From: Bacteroidota bacterium
GTDB lineage: Bacteria > Bacteroidota > Bacteroidia > Bacteroidales > JAGONC01
NCBI GenBank assembly: GCA_022711405.1
Contig: JAKLFC010000002.1
Coordinates: 390,752 to 454,751, forward strand
Length of the DNA stretch: 64,000 nucleotides
Reading direction: 5' to 3'
Below the pieces are notes generated by a model. The model worked only from the letters and a program-made list of their open reading frames with translations, did no database searches and was not told where the DNA came from. The translations under genes and the position numbers were made by a program. Shown piece by piece: positions 7,862-18,300 of the stretch; within the stretch, counting starts at the first letter, position 1, and each line of letters opens with the position of its first letter.

Positions 7862-10800
7862 CTAGCTTTTCTCCTGATAGAGCGGCAGTCTGAACGAAAA
7901 CACCGTTCCCTGGCCTTCCCGGGATTCAAACCATATATCACCGCGTGAATTGACGATGATGCTTTTGACAATGGCCAGTCCCATGCCCATCCCGCCTGTT
8001 TTTGTCGTGAAGCTGGGAGTGAAAATCCGGGGTAGCTGTTCAGCAGGTATTCCAACGCCGTTATCCTCCACCTGGATCATACAGGAAGATCCTTCGGGGT
8101 GCACAGACACCCTTATCTGCCCGGATTGCTGGACAGGTATTGCCTGTACCGAATTCTTTATGAGGTTGTTGAACACCCTGAGCATTTGTTTATGGTCGGC
8201 ATGGACAAAGCATGGACCTGGAGGCATGTCGGAGGTAATGAATTCGATATTCGGATGATCATCAAACAGGTCCACTGCATGCAGAATGACCTCCTTAAGG
8301 TCCACTTTTTCAAGGACTGGCTGGGGCATTTTGGCAAAGTCAGAGAATTCGGTGGCTATCAGTGAGAGGTTATCGATCTGCTGGATGATCGTATCGGTAA
8401 ACCGTTTCAACCGCATGTCCCAGTCAGGGGCTTTTTCGTCCCAGGCTTTCTGCAGATACTGGATGCTCAGCTTCATGGGGGTGAGGGGATTTTTGATCTC
8501 ATGGGCGACCTGTTTGGCCATTTCCCGCCAGGCACTCTCCCTTTCCGACCGTGCCAGAAGCTCTGCACTGTTGGCCAGTTCATCGATCATCCGGTTATAT
8601 TCGTCCACCAGGTTTCCTATCTCATCCCTGCCGGGCCAGTTGATCTTTTCATTGGCCTTGCCCAGTTTGAGCTTTCTCATTTGATCCCGGATCAGCTGCA
8701 TCGGCCGTGTAATGTAGTTGGAAACAACCAGCGCAATGAACGTGGCGAGGGCAATCAAAATGACATTGACATTGACAAAAGTGGTCAGGAAGGTTGAGAT
8801 TTCCTGGCGAAGCTCCGTTTGACGGGCAAAATAAGGAAGGTTGACATAGGCGATCGTATTGTTCTCGTTATTCTGAAAGGGCGCATACGCCGAAAGAAAA
8901 TCATATCGTCCGATCCGTTCCCTGTGGATGAATACGGTCTTGTTCTGGCGGACCATCTGGTGGAACGCCAGGGGATTCATCTGTCTCGACTGCAGGCCTT
9001 CCTCAAAGATCTCATTCCGGGAAGATGCCAGCAGATAACCGTTAGTGTCGTAAATGTTGATATCCGAAAAGAAGACCTGTGAAAACTTGTTCAGAAGACC
9101 TTCCAGGTACGGGGAAGTACCCGGGGGCAGGGAGGGTTCGCCGGCAAGCTTGTGTTCCAGCTCGATGAGCACCGAGTGTGTCTTTTCGCTCAGGATGTCC
9201 TGGTTTTTTTTGGTAGTCAGGTTATCCAGGTAAAACAGGGAAGTGATCCCGATGACCAGAAAGGAAACGAAAATGATGGTGATCACGGCGATCTGAAGGC
9301 GGGATTTGAAACTGGCAGCCGACAGCCGTATCCGATGCGAAGGGTTGAGGATGATCAGGAAGATCAGCAGGATGGCGCCATAAAGGATGATCAGGTACGC
9401 AAATGGAGAAAGAAGGCTCCAGGGTGTTTCCCGCTGGATGCTCACGATAATGTCACGCTCGGGACCAGCCGTGTAGTGAAGGTGGCTGTAATTATCCTTG
9501 CTGAAAAAAGTGAACTCCTCCGCTGAATGACCCAGTTCATTCTCATTGATCGGATAAAAGAACTTGCCAACGCTCTTTGTCAGTACATGGTGATTATAAA
9601 TGGCATAGGAATAATTGGTAAGGTCTGTGAATGCCGTGGTTTTTCGATCAATGAGCAACTCGGGATATCCGAGAGCTTTGGGAATGTACTTTGAATAAAG
9701 TTCAATGAAAAGCCCCACGCTGTCGGTTCCCCGGGGTGAAACAAAGGGGATCATCGCCAGATAACTGATGTCATCGGTCCCGTCGTCAAGAAAATAAAGG
9801 GATGATGCCGCAGTGGGTTTCCCTGTACGGCGGATCATATCCGAAAAAAATTCCATGCACCTCACTTCAAAATTTTCAGGCTGAACCTGCAACACCTGCC
9901 CCTGGTCACAAATGGTGACCTGGGCGTTGTAGTTATCCCTGTAAGAAGCCAGATAGCGTTCCTCAATCAGCCGAATGATCCTTTGTTCAGTGGAATCGCT
10001 GGTGGTGGCGCTAAAAATCTCCCTCCTGATGGTGGTGTCGTCTTTAATGAGCTGTTCTGTCTCTGAAAACAGGTATTCGGTGATCTGATCCCTTTCAATG
10101 GAAAGCTTGATGGCCATCCACTTCCGTTGTTCCTTCTCCCTGATCTGGTGGTAGGAATGGAGGACATAGGTGGAAAATGCCGTAAAGAGAAACAGTAGAT
10201 ACACGGTGGTATTGAACGAAGGCAACGGGATCCGTTTTTGACGGATTATCCACAGCGAGATCAGGAAAACGACCAGAAATACGATGGGAACCGGGTCGGG
10301 TGAATATCCCGGTATGCGCCAGGCAAGGATGTACAGTACGAGGGCAAGGATCAGAAAGAATGCAAATCGTTTCAGGGTCGGAAGATAGCAGAAGATCCAT
10401 ACAAACAGGCTGTAGGCCATCATAAAAAAGCACAGCATCAGGCTGGCGATGACGCCAAAGCCCAGCACGCTGGAAAAATTGATCTCAAACAGACTGCTCA
10501 GATCCAGTGAGAAATTGGAATCAAGGATAAGGCCCCTGATCAGGTAGAGAACTCCGTCCATCAGCAGAAAGATGAGCCCGTAACAAGCAAGGGCAATGAT
10601 ATACTGAAAAACGGGTCTGATCCTGACGGTCTTCAGTGAAGGTCTGACCATGCTGAAAAATGCCAGTGCGATGAAAAAGAACAGAAGGACGTTCACCACC
10701 AGATCTCCCAGGGAGGGGAACAGGAAGGACGATCCATAATAGACAGGTTTGAACAGGTCGGTCTGATACAGGGTACGGGGCAGATGAAACGCGAAAATCA

Positions 10801-11575
10801 GTACCCTGACGATGGCCACATCAACGACGAAGGCAAGGAACAGCAACGGGCGGCCTATCTTCAGGACCCCGCGAAACCACAGATAGGTGCGGAACATCCC
10901 TGCAGTGAAAAATAGCAGGAAAAGCAGATAGAGTCCGAACAGGATATAGACCTGCGGGCCGGTTAAACTCCGGGTAGTGGGAAAATCAAGGGAAAATAGG
11001 TATGTGCCGTCGGTATGATAGATGGGGTAATTTGTTATTTGTTTGACAATCAATATATTATGTTGAAGGCGCAATCCTTTTCCGAAGGTATTTTCCAGGT
11101 ATTTGTTCTGATAGGGATAGTCTTTTTTCAGATGATAGAGGCCGGTGTAGGTTCGGTCGTTCACGGATAAAGACCGCACGAGGTACCATCCATTCCGGAA
11201 AAGTTTCACGGGTCGGCTGAATGAGTCAGGGGATTGGGCAGAATCCAGTGGCAGCGCGTTGGATGTCCATAACACCAGGGAATCTCCATGGTAAACCAAG
11301 AGGATGATATCTTTTTTCTCATAGAGCCGGTCAACGTCATCCATAACCGGAAGCTGCCCGGCGGAAGGTGTGGTATCCCGTTGCTGCAGCTTTTCAATAG
11401 ATTCACCCAGGATGTCGTACTGTTTTGCAAGCACCCTTTCCATGCGCCGGCCGATTGTTTCAGGTTTCTGGTTCCTGGTGAGCAGGATGTTGACAACAAT
11501 GGCCAGTACCAGAAATACCAAAGATATTCCGAAAGTTTTAACGATGGTTCTGGGATTGGATTCCGGGATTGCCAT
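7862..11575 (-). CDS. Very large NtrY-like membrane sensor histidine kinase
   Basis: A 1237-residue signalling protein. The first 480 or so residues hold many transmembrane helices, followed by an extracytoplasmic region, another pair of helices (about 740 and 770) and a further extracytoplasmic stretch. A HAMP linker then follows (about 955-1005, ISRPMQLIRDQ-like with GRDEIGNL). The kinase core has His1025 in VAHEIKNPLTP, an N box NNLIKNSVQAI, G1 EDNGVGIP, F box FTPSFTTK and G2 GGMGMGLAI. The core resembles NtrY and related nitrogen or redox sensors, but the multi-helix front end is much longer. No response regulator lies next to it, so its partner is elsewhere. It is 19 bp downstream of the methyltransferase gene. 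Confidence 0.9.
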   Translation of the reverse strand: MAIPESNPRTIVKTFGISLVFLVLAIVVNILLTRNQKPETIGRRMERVLAKQYDILGESIEKLQQRDTTPSAGQLPVMDDVDRLYEKKDIILLVYHGDSLVLWTSNALPLDSAQSPDSFSRPVKLFRNGWYLVRSLSVNDRTYTGLYHLKKDYPYQNKYLENTFGKGLRLQHNILIVKQITNYPIYHTDGTYLFSLDFPTTRSLTGPQVYILFGLYLLFLLFFTAGMFRTYLWFRGVLKIGRPLLFLAFVVDVAIVRVLIFAFHLPRTLYQTDLFKPVYYGSSFLFPSLGDLVVNVLLFFFIALAFFSMVRPSLKTVRIRPVFQYIIALACYGLIFLLMDGVLYLIRGLILDSNFSLDLSSLFEINFSSVLGFGVIASLMLCFFMMAYSLFVWIFCYLPTLKRFAFFLILALVLYILAWRIPGYSPDPVPIVFLVVFLISLWIIRQKRIPLPSFNTTVYLLFLFTAFSTYVLHSYHQIREKEQRKWMAIKLSIERDQITEYLFSETEQLIKDDTTIRREIFSATTSDSTEQRIIRLIEERYLASYRDNYNAQVTICDQGQVLQVQPENFEVRCMEFFSDMIRRTGKPTAASSLYFLDDGTDDISYLAMIPFVSPRGTDSVGLFIELYSKYIPKALGYPELLIDRKTTAFTDLTNYSYAIYNHHVLTKSVGKFFYPINENELGHSAEEFTFFSKDNYSHLHYTAGPERDIIVSIQRETPWSLLSPFAYLIILYGAILLIFLIILNPSHRIRLSAASFKSRLQIAVITIIFVSFLVIGITSLFYLDNLTTKKNQDILSEKTHSVLIELEHKLAGEPSLPPGTSPYLEGLLNKFSQVFFSDINIYDTNGYLLASSRNEIFEEGLQSRQMNPLAFHQMVRQNKTVFIHRERIGRYDFLSAYAPFQNNENNTIAYVNLPYFARQTELRQEISTFLTTFVNVNVILIALATFIALVVSNYITRPMQLIRDQMRKLKLGKANEKINWPGRDEIGNLVDEYNRMIDELANSAELLARSERESAWREMAKQVAHEIKNPLTPMKLSIQYLQKAWDEKAPDWDMRLKRFTDTIIQQIDNLSLIATEFSDFAKMPQPVLEKVDLKEVILHAVDLFDDHPNIEFITSDMPPGPCFVHADHKQMLRVFNNLIKNSVQAIPVQQSGQIRVSVHPEGSSCMIQVEDNGVGIPAEQLPRIFTPSFTTKTGGMGMGLAIVKSIIVNSRGDIWFESREGQGTVFSFRLPLYQEKS

Positions 11576-11594
11576 ACTGTTCTGTTAATACAGA

Positions 11595-12497
11595 TTAAAA
11601 GTACGCATTTTCCGGCTTCAATACATAGATCATGCTGGAACAGGTATGATTGTTTTTCCGTGCATACCGGTTGGACCGCCATCCGTTTCTCAGGGCTCTT
11701 GCGTAGTTGATTCTGCCATGTTTATATCTTTCACTGAGGAGGCTGATATAATAGGCATCTCTTTTCATCGGGAGTGTGTGAATGATCCGGAAGTGATGCT
11801 GTCGCATCAAGGTTTCCATGGCATGATAGGTAAAGTGGAAGAGATGCCTGGGAACGTCCCATGCTGCCCAGCAGGGGCCATAGATCATGGCATCCAGGGA
11901 AGCATGATTGGGGACGGCAACCAGCAGGATGCCTCCGGGGGTAAGGATGCGCCTCAGCTGTTCAAGGGTTTCCGATGGCCGGGCGATGTGTTCAAGAGAA
12001 TGCCAGAGTGTGATCACATCGCAGGAACCGGAGCGAATTTCGTTCAGTGAGCGGCTATCTCCTACCGGCAGGTGATATTTACGGACGGCTTCGAGGCGGG
12101 TTTGTTCATCAGTCTCGATTCCGCTGACGATCCAGTGTTTTTTACTGAAGAGATGGAGCAGCTCTCCTGAACCACAGCCCACATCCAGGATGGCTCCCCG
12201 GGAGCGGCGGCTGAGACGGCATATCAGTCTGTATTTTTGCCGGAGGGTTACGATCCGGATCCCCAGGTACAGCTTATTGATGAGTCCTTTGGATGAGGCG
12301 GAGTGGGAAATATAATCCATAGACCGGTAGTATCTTTTCAGTTCTTCTTCTTCGGGCCAGGGATCGGTAACTCCACAGCCGCATTGCTTACATTTCAGCA
12401 AATGGAAGGTTTCTCCGGTTAAAAAATGATCCCTGAGCTCCATGACAGGATCGGGAAGAGGTGTCAGGCAAACGGGGCAGACGGTGTGCTTTTTCAT
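11595..12497 (-). CDS. Class I SAM-dependent methyltransferase with N-terminal zinc ribbon
   Basis: A 300-residue protein. Residues 7-45 carry CPVC and CKQCGCG, a likely zinc-binding knuckle. A Rossmann methyltransferase core follows, with motif I DVGCGSGELLHLF and the later motifs IETDEQTRLEA and VITLWHSLEHIARP. Such C-ribbon methyltransferases (Methyltransf_23 type) often modify sugars or lipids in surface polysaccharide clusters, but the substrate here is unknown. A parS-like palindrome lies 7 bp upstream of the start codon. The gene is followed closely by the sensor kinase gene. Confidence 0.85.
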   Translation of the reverse strand: MKKHTVCPVCLTPLPDPVMELRDHFLTGETFHLLKCKQCGCGVTDPWPEEEELKRYYRSMDYISHSASSKGLINKLYLGIRIVTLRQKYRLICRLSRRSRGAILDVGCGSGELLHLFSKKHWIVSGIETDEQTRLEAVRKYHLPVGDSRSLNEIRSGSCDVITLWHSLEHIARPSETLEQLRRILTPGGILLVAVPNHASLDAMIYGPCWAAWDVPRHLFHFTYHAMETLMRQHHFRIIHTLPMKRDAYYISLLSERYKHGRINYARALRNGWRSNRYARKNNHTCSSMIYVLKPENAYF

Positions 12498-12503
12498 CGG
12501 GTT

Positions 12504-12519
12504 TGTTTCACGTGGAACA
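12504..12519. other. parS: parS-like ParB-binding site
   Basis: TGTTTCACGTGGAACA, the exact reverse complement of the B. subtilis/Caulobacter-type parS sequence TGTTCCACGTGAAACA. It fits into the 27-bp gap between mnmG and the methyltransferase gene. Together with the site at 14407 it brackets mnmG (gidA). parS sites usually cluster near the replication origin and load the ParB-SMC segregation machinery. Confidence 0.85.
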
Positions 12520-12524
12520 ATCGC

Positions 12525-14396
12525 TTATCTCCCCAGAAAAACGAGCAATACGGAAATATCAGCGGGGGAAACGCCAGGAATCCTGGAAGCCTGACCAATG
12601 GTCCTGGGCCGGATCCTGCTGAGTTTTTCCCTGGCTTCAAAAGAAAGTGCCTTGATGGAATGGTAATCGATCGTTTCCTTGAGAAAGATATCATCCACTT
12701 TCGAAAGATAGGAGGCCATTTCCTCTTCCTTACGGATATAACCCTCGTATTTGATCAGGATCTCTGTTTCCTCCATCACTTCCTGTCCACTGGGTCCCAG
12801 ATGTTGATAAAAATCCTGCAGTGCCGGCAGGGATGACAGCAAGCCTTTCATGCTGACCTGCGGACGCAGGATCAGGGAGGACATTTTCACGCTTTGATCC
12901 AGCGGTGTTGAGTTGACCTGGACCAGATAGGGATTGATATCATCGGGAATCACGCTGGTGGCGAAGATCATTTTCCTGAGGTTACTGATTTTTCCGGTTT
13001 TTTCTTCCAGTCGCTGCATTCTTTCCGTGCCGGCCAATCCCAGCCGGAATGCCAGCGGTGTCAGGCGCTGATCGGCATTATCCTGTCGCAGCAGGATGCG
13101 GTATTCAGCCCTGGAAGTGAACATCCGGTAGGGCTCATCCACTCCCTTGGTGATCAGGTCGTCGATCAGGACCCCGATATAGGCCTCTGAGCGTTTCAGA
13201 ATACATTCGGGCTGGCGGGTGATCTTCAGGTGCGCATTGATCCCTGCCATGAGCCCTTGTGCGGCGGCTTCCTCATAGCCGGTCGTGCCATTGATCTGTC
13301 CTGCAAAATAGAGGCGGCTGATCCGTTTGGTTTCCAGCGATCCGTTGAGCTGGACGGGTGGAAAATAATCATATTCAATGGCATATCCCGGCCGGAAGAT
13401 CTTTACTTCTTCAAAACCAGGTATCAGCCTCAATGCATGGTATTGTACCTCTTCCGGCAAAGAAGATGAAAAGCCGTTCAGGTAAACTTCAATGGTATCC
13501 CATCCTTCCGGTTCAACGAACAGCTGATGGGAGAGCTTGTCGCTGAACCGTTCGATCTTGTCTTCAATGGAAGGACAGTACCTGGGTCCGATTCCCTTGA
13601 TCCTGCCGACAAACAGGGGGGATTTATCAAATCCTGTCCGCAGCACTGCGTGCACCTTTTCGTTGGTATATGCCAGGTGGCAGCTTCTCTGCCGGTTCAG
13701 CGCAGGGGTATCGGTAAACGAAAAGCGGCCGGGTTCCGGATCGCCCTTCTGTTCTTCCAGCCTTGAAAAGTCGATGGTACGACCATCCAGCCTGACAGGG
13801 GTTCCTGTCTTCATCCTGCTGGTTTCGAATCCAAACTGAACAAGGGATTCTGTCAGTCCTTTGGCTGCCTTTTCACCCATCCGGCCTCCCTCCCACTGTC
13901 GTTCTCCAATATGGATGATGCCGTTAAGAAAGGTACCATTGGTAAGAATGACCGCTTGTGAAAAAATGGTTTGCCCCAGCTGGGTGATCACGCCCATAAC
14001 CTGATGGTTTTCAACAATGATACCCGTCACCATGTCTTCGCGGAAGAAGAGGTTGGGGATGTTTTCCAGCACGGATCGCCATTCCCTGGAAAAAAGTGCA
14101 CGGTCGCTCTGTGCCCGCGGGCTCCACATGGCAGGGCCCTTGGATCGGTTGAGCATCCGGAACTGGATCATGGTCCGGTCGGTGACGATCCCGGAAAAGC
14201 CGCCCATTGCGTCGACCTCCCTGATGATCTGCCCTTTGGCAATCCCTCCCATGGCAGGATTGCAGCTCATCTGTGCGATGCTGGTCAGGCTCATGGTGAT
14301 CAGCAGCACCCGGGAGCCCATGCGGGCAGCAGCGGCGGCAGCCTCGCATCCGGCATGGCCGGCACCTACAACGATGACATCATATTCGCCAGACAT
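12525..14396 (-). CDS. mnmG: tRNA uridine-5-carboxymethylaminomethyl(34) synthesis enzyme MnmG
   Basis: FAD-dependent enzyme that, with MnmE, modifies the wobble uridine of several tRNAs. About 623 residues. The N-terminal FAD site reads DVIVVGAGHAGCEAAAAAARMG-like, then NPAMGGIAKGQ, and the C-terminal domain ends RPRTIGQASRIPGVSPADISVL, which binds MnmE/tRNA. An in-frame ATG at 14429 overlaps the ybeY stop (ATGA) and would add an 11-residue leader containing FHVKH, which is simply the parS site in translation. ATG 14396 matches the usual MnmG N-terminus and is preferred. Proximity of gidA to parS and the origin is common in bacteria. Confidence 0.97.
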   Translation of the reverse strand: MSGEYDVIVVGAGHAGCEAAAAAARMGSRVLLITMSLTSIAQMSCNPAMGGIAKGQIIREVDAMGGFSGIVTDRTMIQFRMLNRSKGPAMWSPRAQSDRALFSREWRSVLENIPNLFFREDMVTGIIVENHQVMGVITQLGQTIFSQAVILTNGTFLNGIIHIGERQWEGGRMGEKAAKGLTESLVQFGFETSRMKTGTPVRLDGRTIDFSRLEEQKGDPEPGRFSFTDTPALNRQRSCHLAYTNEKVHAVLRTGFDKSPLFVGRIKGIGPRYCPSIEDKIERFSDKLSHQLFVEPEGWDTIEVYLNGFSSSLPEEVQYHALRLIPGFEEVKIFRPGYAIEYDYFPPVQLNGSLETKRISRLYFAGQINGTTGYEEAAAQGLMAGINAHLKITRQPECILKRSEAYIGVLIDDLITKGVDEPYRMFTSRAEYRILLRQDNADQRLTPLAFRLGLAGTERMQRLEEKTGKISNLRKMIFATSVIPDDINPYLVQVNSTPLDQSVKMSSLILRPQVSMKGLLSSLPALQDFYQHLGPSGQEVMEETEILIKYEGYIRKEEEMASYLSKVDDIFLKETIDYHSIKALSFEAREKLSRIRPRTIGQASRIPGVSPADISVLLVFLGR

Positions 14397-14406
14397 AGCA
14401 CCGGAA

Positions 14407-14422
14407 TGTTTCACGTGAAACA
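14407..14422. other. parS: parS-like ParB-binding site (perfect palindrome)
   Basis: TGTTTCACGTGAAACA is a perfect 16-bp palindrome matching the parS consensus TGTTnCACGTGAAACA. It lies between the ybeY stop and the preferred mnmG start, 1.9 kb from the second site. Two consensus matches so close together are very unlikely by chance. Confidence 0.87.
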
Positions 14423-14428
14423 GGGACA

Positions 14429-14869
14429 TCAGAGTCCTTTCGGGCGTAACGACAGGTAAAGGTTTTCCTTCTCGGTCATCCGTTGCTTGTCCCTGGGCCG
14501 CTTGTCGTCATAACCCAGCAGATGAAGTATGCCGTGAACCATTACCCTGTGAATCTCGTCTTTGAGGAAGATGCCATATTTTCCGGCATTCTCCCGCACC
14601 CTGGGCAGGCTGATATAGATATCGCCGGAGGCAACCTGATCGCCCTCCGAGAAATCAAAGGTCATTACGTCGGTAAAATGATCCTGCGACAGATAGGTCA
14701 GACTCAGCTGATTTAAAAACTCGTCCGAACAAAGAATGATATTGACATCATGGTACTCCTCGTTCTCCATGGTAATGATATGATCGATCCACTGCCGCAG
14801 ATGGACTTTGTTTTTGAGCTGATAATCAACACCTTCCAGAAAGAAGTGAACCTTATGATCTGACATCAC
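14429..14869 (-). CDS. ybeY: Endoribonuclease YbeY (rRNA maturation)
   Basis: Metal-dependent single-strand RNase needed for 16S rRNA 3'-end maturation and ribosome quality control. The 146-residue length is normal. The metal site reads VMVHGILHLLGYDD; most family members have HGxLHLxGYDH, so the third ligand position is Asp instead of His here, a variation that occurs in Bacteroidota. The upstream core motif TDVMTFDFSEG is also present. Its stop overlaps a potential mnmG ATG, and it follows the RsbW-like gene by 9 bp. Confidence 0.95.
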   Translation of the reverse strand: MMSDHKVHFFLEGVDYQLKNKVHLRQWIDHIITMENEEYHDVNIILCSDEFLNQLSLTYLSQDHFTDVMTFDFSEGDQVASGDIYISLPRVRENAGKYGIFLKDEIHRVMVHGILHLLGYDDKRPRDKQRMTEKENLYLSLRPKGL

Positions 14870-14878
14870 CGCCGGGGA

Positions 14879-15379
14879 TTATCTGTTTTTTTCGTGAGAG
14901 GGCTTCTTTTCCGCCTGCTTGAATGATTCCATCTTCTTCTGGCGGTCAATGTGGACGGCTTCGCGCATGCCTCTGATCCTGAAGAAAAGTTTTATACAGT
15001 TTCCTTTTTCATTGAAATGGACTTCATCGGCCAGCCGCCTGATGATAAAAAGACCCCGCCCCTGAAGCTCGGAAGATGAGTGGGTGGTATCCGTAGGATC
15101 GGAAATATCAAGGTAATTAAATCCGTCACCTTCGTCCTGGATCTGAAAGATCAGCCTGCCGGGCTTGGCCTCAAAGACCAGGTCGATCATCTTATCTTCC
15201 TGCATCCCGTTGCCATGGACAATGCTGTTCTCGACAGCCTCCATTACGGCGGCGGTTATGTTGCCGTAATAATCCATCCCAATGTTATACCTGTCGCAGA
15301 TCTCTTCAATAAACCGTTCCACCAGGTGAATGTATTTCATGCCTGAAGGAATCCTGATGGCTAACCGTTCAAATCTCAT
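14879..15379 (-). CDS. RsbW/SpoIIAB-like ATP-binding protein (anti-sigma factor kinase fold)
   Basis: A 166-residue GHKL ATPase. The N box reads VMEAVENSIVHGN, the G1 box QDEGDGFNY and the G2 region GRGLFIIRRLADEV. There is no dimerisation or His phosphorylation domain. The family includes anti-sigma serine kinases (RsbW, SpoIIAB) acting in partner-switching circuits; no anti-anti-sigma or sigma gene is adjacent, so this role is inferred only from fold. The C-terminus is very lysine-rich. It forms a tight run with DUF4175 (11 bp) and ybeY (9 bp). Confidence 0.85.
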   Translation of the reverse strand: MRFERLAIRIPSGMKYIHLVERFIEEICDRYNIGMDYYGNITAAVMEAVENSIVHGNGMQEDKMIDLVFEAKPGRLIFQIQDEGDGFNYLDISDPTDTTHSSSELQGRGLFIIRRLADEVHFNEKGNCIKLFFRIRGMREAVHIDRQKKMESFKQAEKKPSHEKNR

Positions 15380-15390
15380 ATGTCCTGGGA

Positions 15391-18300
15391 TCAGTCTTCA
15401 AAGTTAAATAAATATTCGTTCACTTTTCTTTTGTAGAAGGGTTTTAAGCCTGGTGGAATGCTCTTAAGAATTTCCGTCTGATTGTCTTTTATCCCTTTAT
15501 ACTTAAAAAATTCTTCAGGGTTACTAATTTTTTGATTTTTCCCTTCCCTTGATTCGCGCTTTTCTTCCATCTCACGCATGCGCTCGGCATTTTCCGATTC
15601 CAGTAAACGGGTGAGGATTTCTTTCTGACGCATCAGGGTCTGGTTGGTGATCATTTTATTCACCAGATCGGTCTCTGTCTGCTCCATGTCCTGAAGCATC
15701 TTCTTCATATTCCCGTCGTCGCCGATACCTTGTTCCTTCAGCCCGTCCATGTACTGCTGAAGCTGGTTGCGCAGGGCTTCCTGCTGGGCAGCAAGCCGTG
15801 CAAGCTGTTCACTCATGGAGGGCATTCCCATGCCCTCCTTTCCCTTCCCCTGATCCATGCCTTTTTTCATTTGCTCCATCTGCCTGTTAAGCTGCTCCTG
15901 AAGCTGACGCATGGTACTGATCGAAGGAGACCCCATCCCCGGATTCGGACAGCTCCCTCCCCCCGAATTCTGGCTCATCTGGTTCATCTGTGACTGCATA
16001 TTCTGAAGCGCTTCCGACAACAACAGGGCAAGATTGTTCACGGAGGTCATCACATACTGCTGGTTCATCAGGGCATTGCTGATATTTTTATCAGTGAGGT
16101 CTTCCAGGGTCCTTGAGATCTTGTCATTGATCTCATTGATCTCCCGCTGAACAACGGATTTTATGGCCACCTGCCGCTTCCCCAGCGCCGAAAGGGAGTC
16201 TTCGATCATCAACAGGTCGTCCCTGAGCTTCTTCTGATCCTGGACGATACGGTTGTATACCGGATCATTCCTGCTGACCGTTTTCAATCCGTCCATCAGA
16301 TCTTCCTGGTCAAAGGATACCTGCAGCAGATTCTCAAGGATCTCGCGCAGCGCCCAGATGTCCTCCCCCAATGCGCCCGACATCAGGCTGTTCATCATGT
16401 TCATCAGGTTGTTGCTCATGTCCTTCATCTTCTGAGCCGCACTTTTCTGGGATTTGGAGGCTTTCGACATCTTTTTCGTGGAAAGCTCGTTTTTGCTGTT
16501 CTGCATGTCGTTTCGGATCCCCTCCTCCTGCTGATCCGTATTCTCAAGGGCATTGGGATCTTCCAGTTCGCTGTTCATCCTGTCCAGTTCATCAAGATCC
16601 TGGCTTATCTTCTGAAATTCATCTTCAACGCCTTCCTGCTCCCTGAGCAGATCCTCCGCTTTTTCTTCCCTGCTCCCGTCGGTCTCTTCCGATAAGGACT
16701 CCTGCTTTTCAGCCAGCTTGTCAAGCTTATTGATCATTTCGCCAAGCTTCTTTTCGAATTCAAGCCTCTTGAACAATTCCAGGCTCCTGTCGAGCTGCTC
16801 CTCAATATCTTCGTTGGCCCACTGCATCTTTTCAAGCATCTCGCTGACCTTTTCCTTGTCCATCTCGTCGATCATCTTCTGGAATTCCTCAAATAGCTTT
16901 CTGACATCCTCTGACAGGACCTCATTGAACAGCTTTTCCAGTTCCTTTTGTTTTTCAAGGATATCCGGATCTATCTCCTTGTATTGCTGTTCCTTCAGTG
17001 ATTTTTCAATGTTCATGAGGTTCAGCTCCTCCATACGGTCCTGAAGGGTTTGCTGTTTTTTCAGAAGCTGTTCCAGCTGCTGCTCCTCCTGCCAGTTAAG
17101 GCTCTTCTTGTCGATCAGGCTCTTGTGGAGGTCTTCGATCTCTTTCTGCATGCCTTTGATATCCTGCAAGGTGGATTGCATCTCATTCTTAATGGATTCA
17201 TTGGCATCCCGGGTCTGCTGATCGATCTCCTCAAGCGAAGGTGCCCTGAAGGTCATCCGTGGAGTGCGGCTGGCCTTGCTGCCGTTCACGGCATCATTGT
17301 CCCAGATCTCGAAAAAATATTCGATCTCTTCGCCGGGCGAAAGAGACAGGGCGGCGACATCAAAGAAGTGATAGAACGATTGCTGTGTCTGGTGTGGATC
17401 AATGGCAACCTGCTGAATGGAGTCGATGGAGGCCTCCTGCTGTACGGCTGCGCCCTTTCGTTCATAATGAAAAAGCAATCGCGCAAAGCCATAGTCATCC
17501 TTGATGTTTCCCTTGAAATACAGCCTGCTGGTATAAAGAGTGTCCTGGTATTCGTCGCACAGGATCACGGGATATACATCAGGTATCACGGTCAGCGTGT
17601 AAAAAAGGGAATCCGGATCCTGCACATAACGGTTAACGGTTTTCACAGAATAATAGGAGCTTTTCGAACAGGAATGATCCACCACAAAAATATTATTGCT
17701 TTTCGGGCCCAGGGCAGTGGTGTTTCCGTCAATGGAAAAATGCAGTGAATCCGTATCGGTGGTGAAGAACTTCCAGGAAAGCCCGGTGCCTTCGGGTACC
17801 ACCAGGTCTCCGGTGTTTTCAAGCACCTCCCTGCTTTTTCCCGTATAGGCAGGGGGCGATACGCTGATCTCAAACCGCCCGATCACGGGGCTGGGGATCA
17901 CCAGTATTTCCTTCTGATCCGACCGGTACCTGTCGGCAATAATATAAAAGGTGACATTTTTCTGGATATTCCTGAAAAGATAGCTGAAGCGCCCTCCGGG
18001 TTCCCGCGACAGCTTCAGGCTCTGGCCCTCGATCTCCAGAAAGAACGTTTCGGGGATCTGATCACCCGAAACGCCGATCAACAGCTTGAAGTCGTTGTTG
18101 CGCAACGCTTTCAGCTCCGGGTTTTCTATCCGGACCGTAAAAGGAAGTTCCCGTTCAAAATATTGATGGTGTTTCACGATCCGCTGGGTGGGTTCCCTGA
18201 TCACGCTGGGAGAAGCGATGAGAAGGAACAGGAGGATAGCCAGGGGTGCTGCGGCATACTTGAGGTATTTACGGTTTTCCCGAATATTGATTGCCAGGTG

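Noticed and set aside
14397..14429. N-terminal extension of mnmG starting at 14429
   Set aside because: The added residues translate the parS palindrome and do not match MnmG N-termini; noted as an alternative only.
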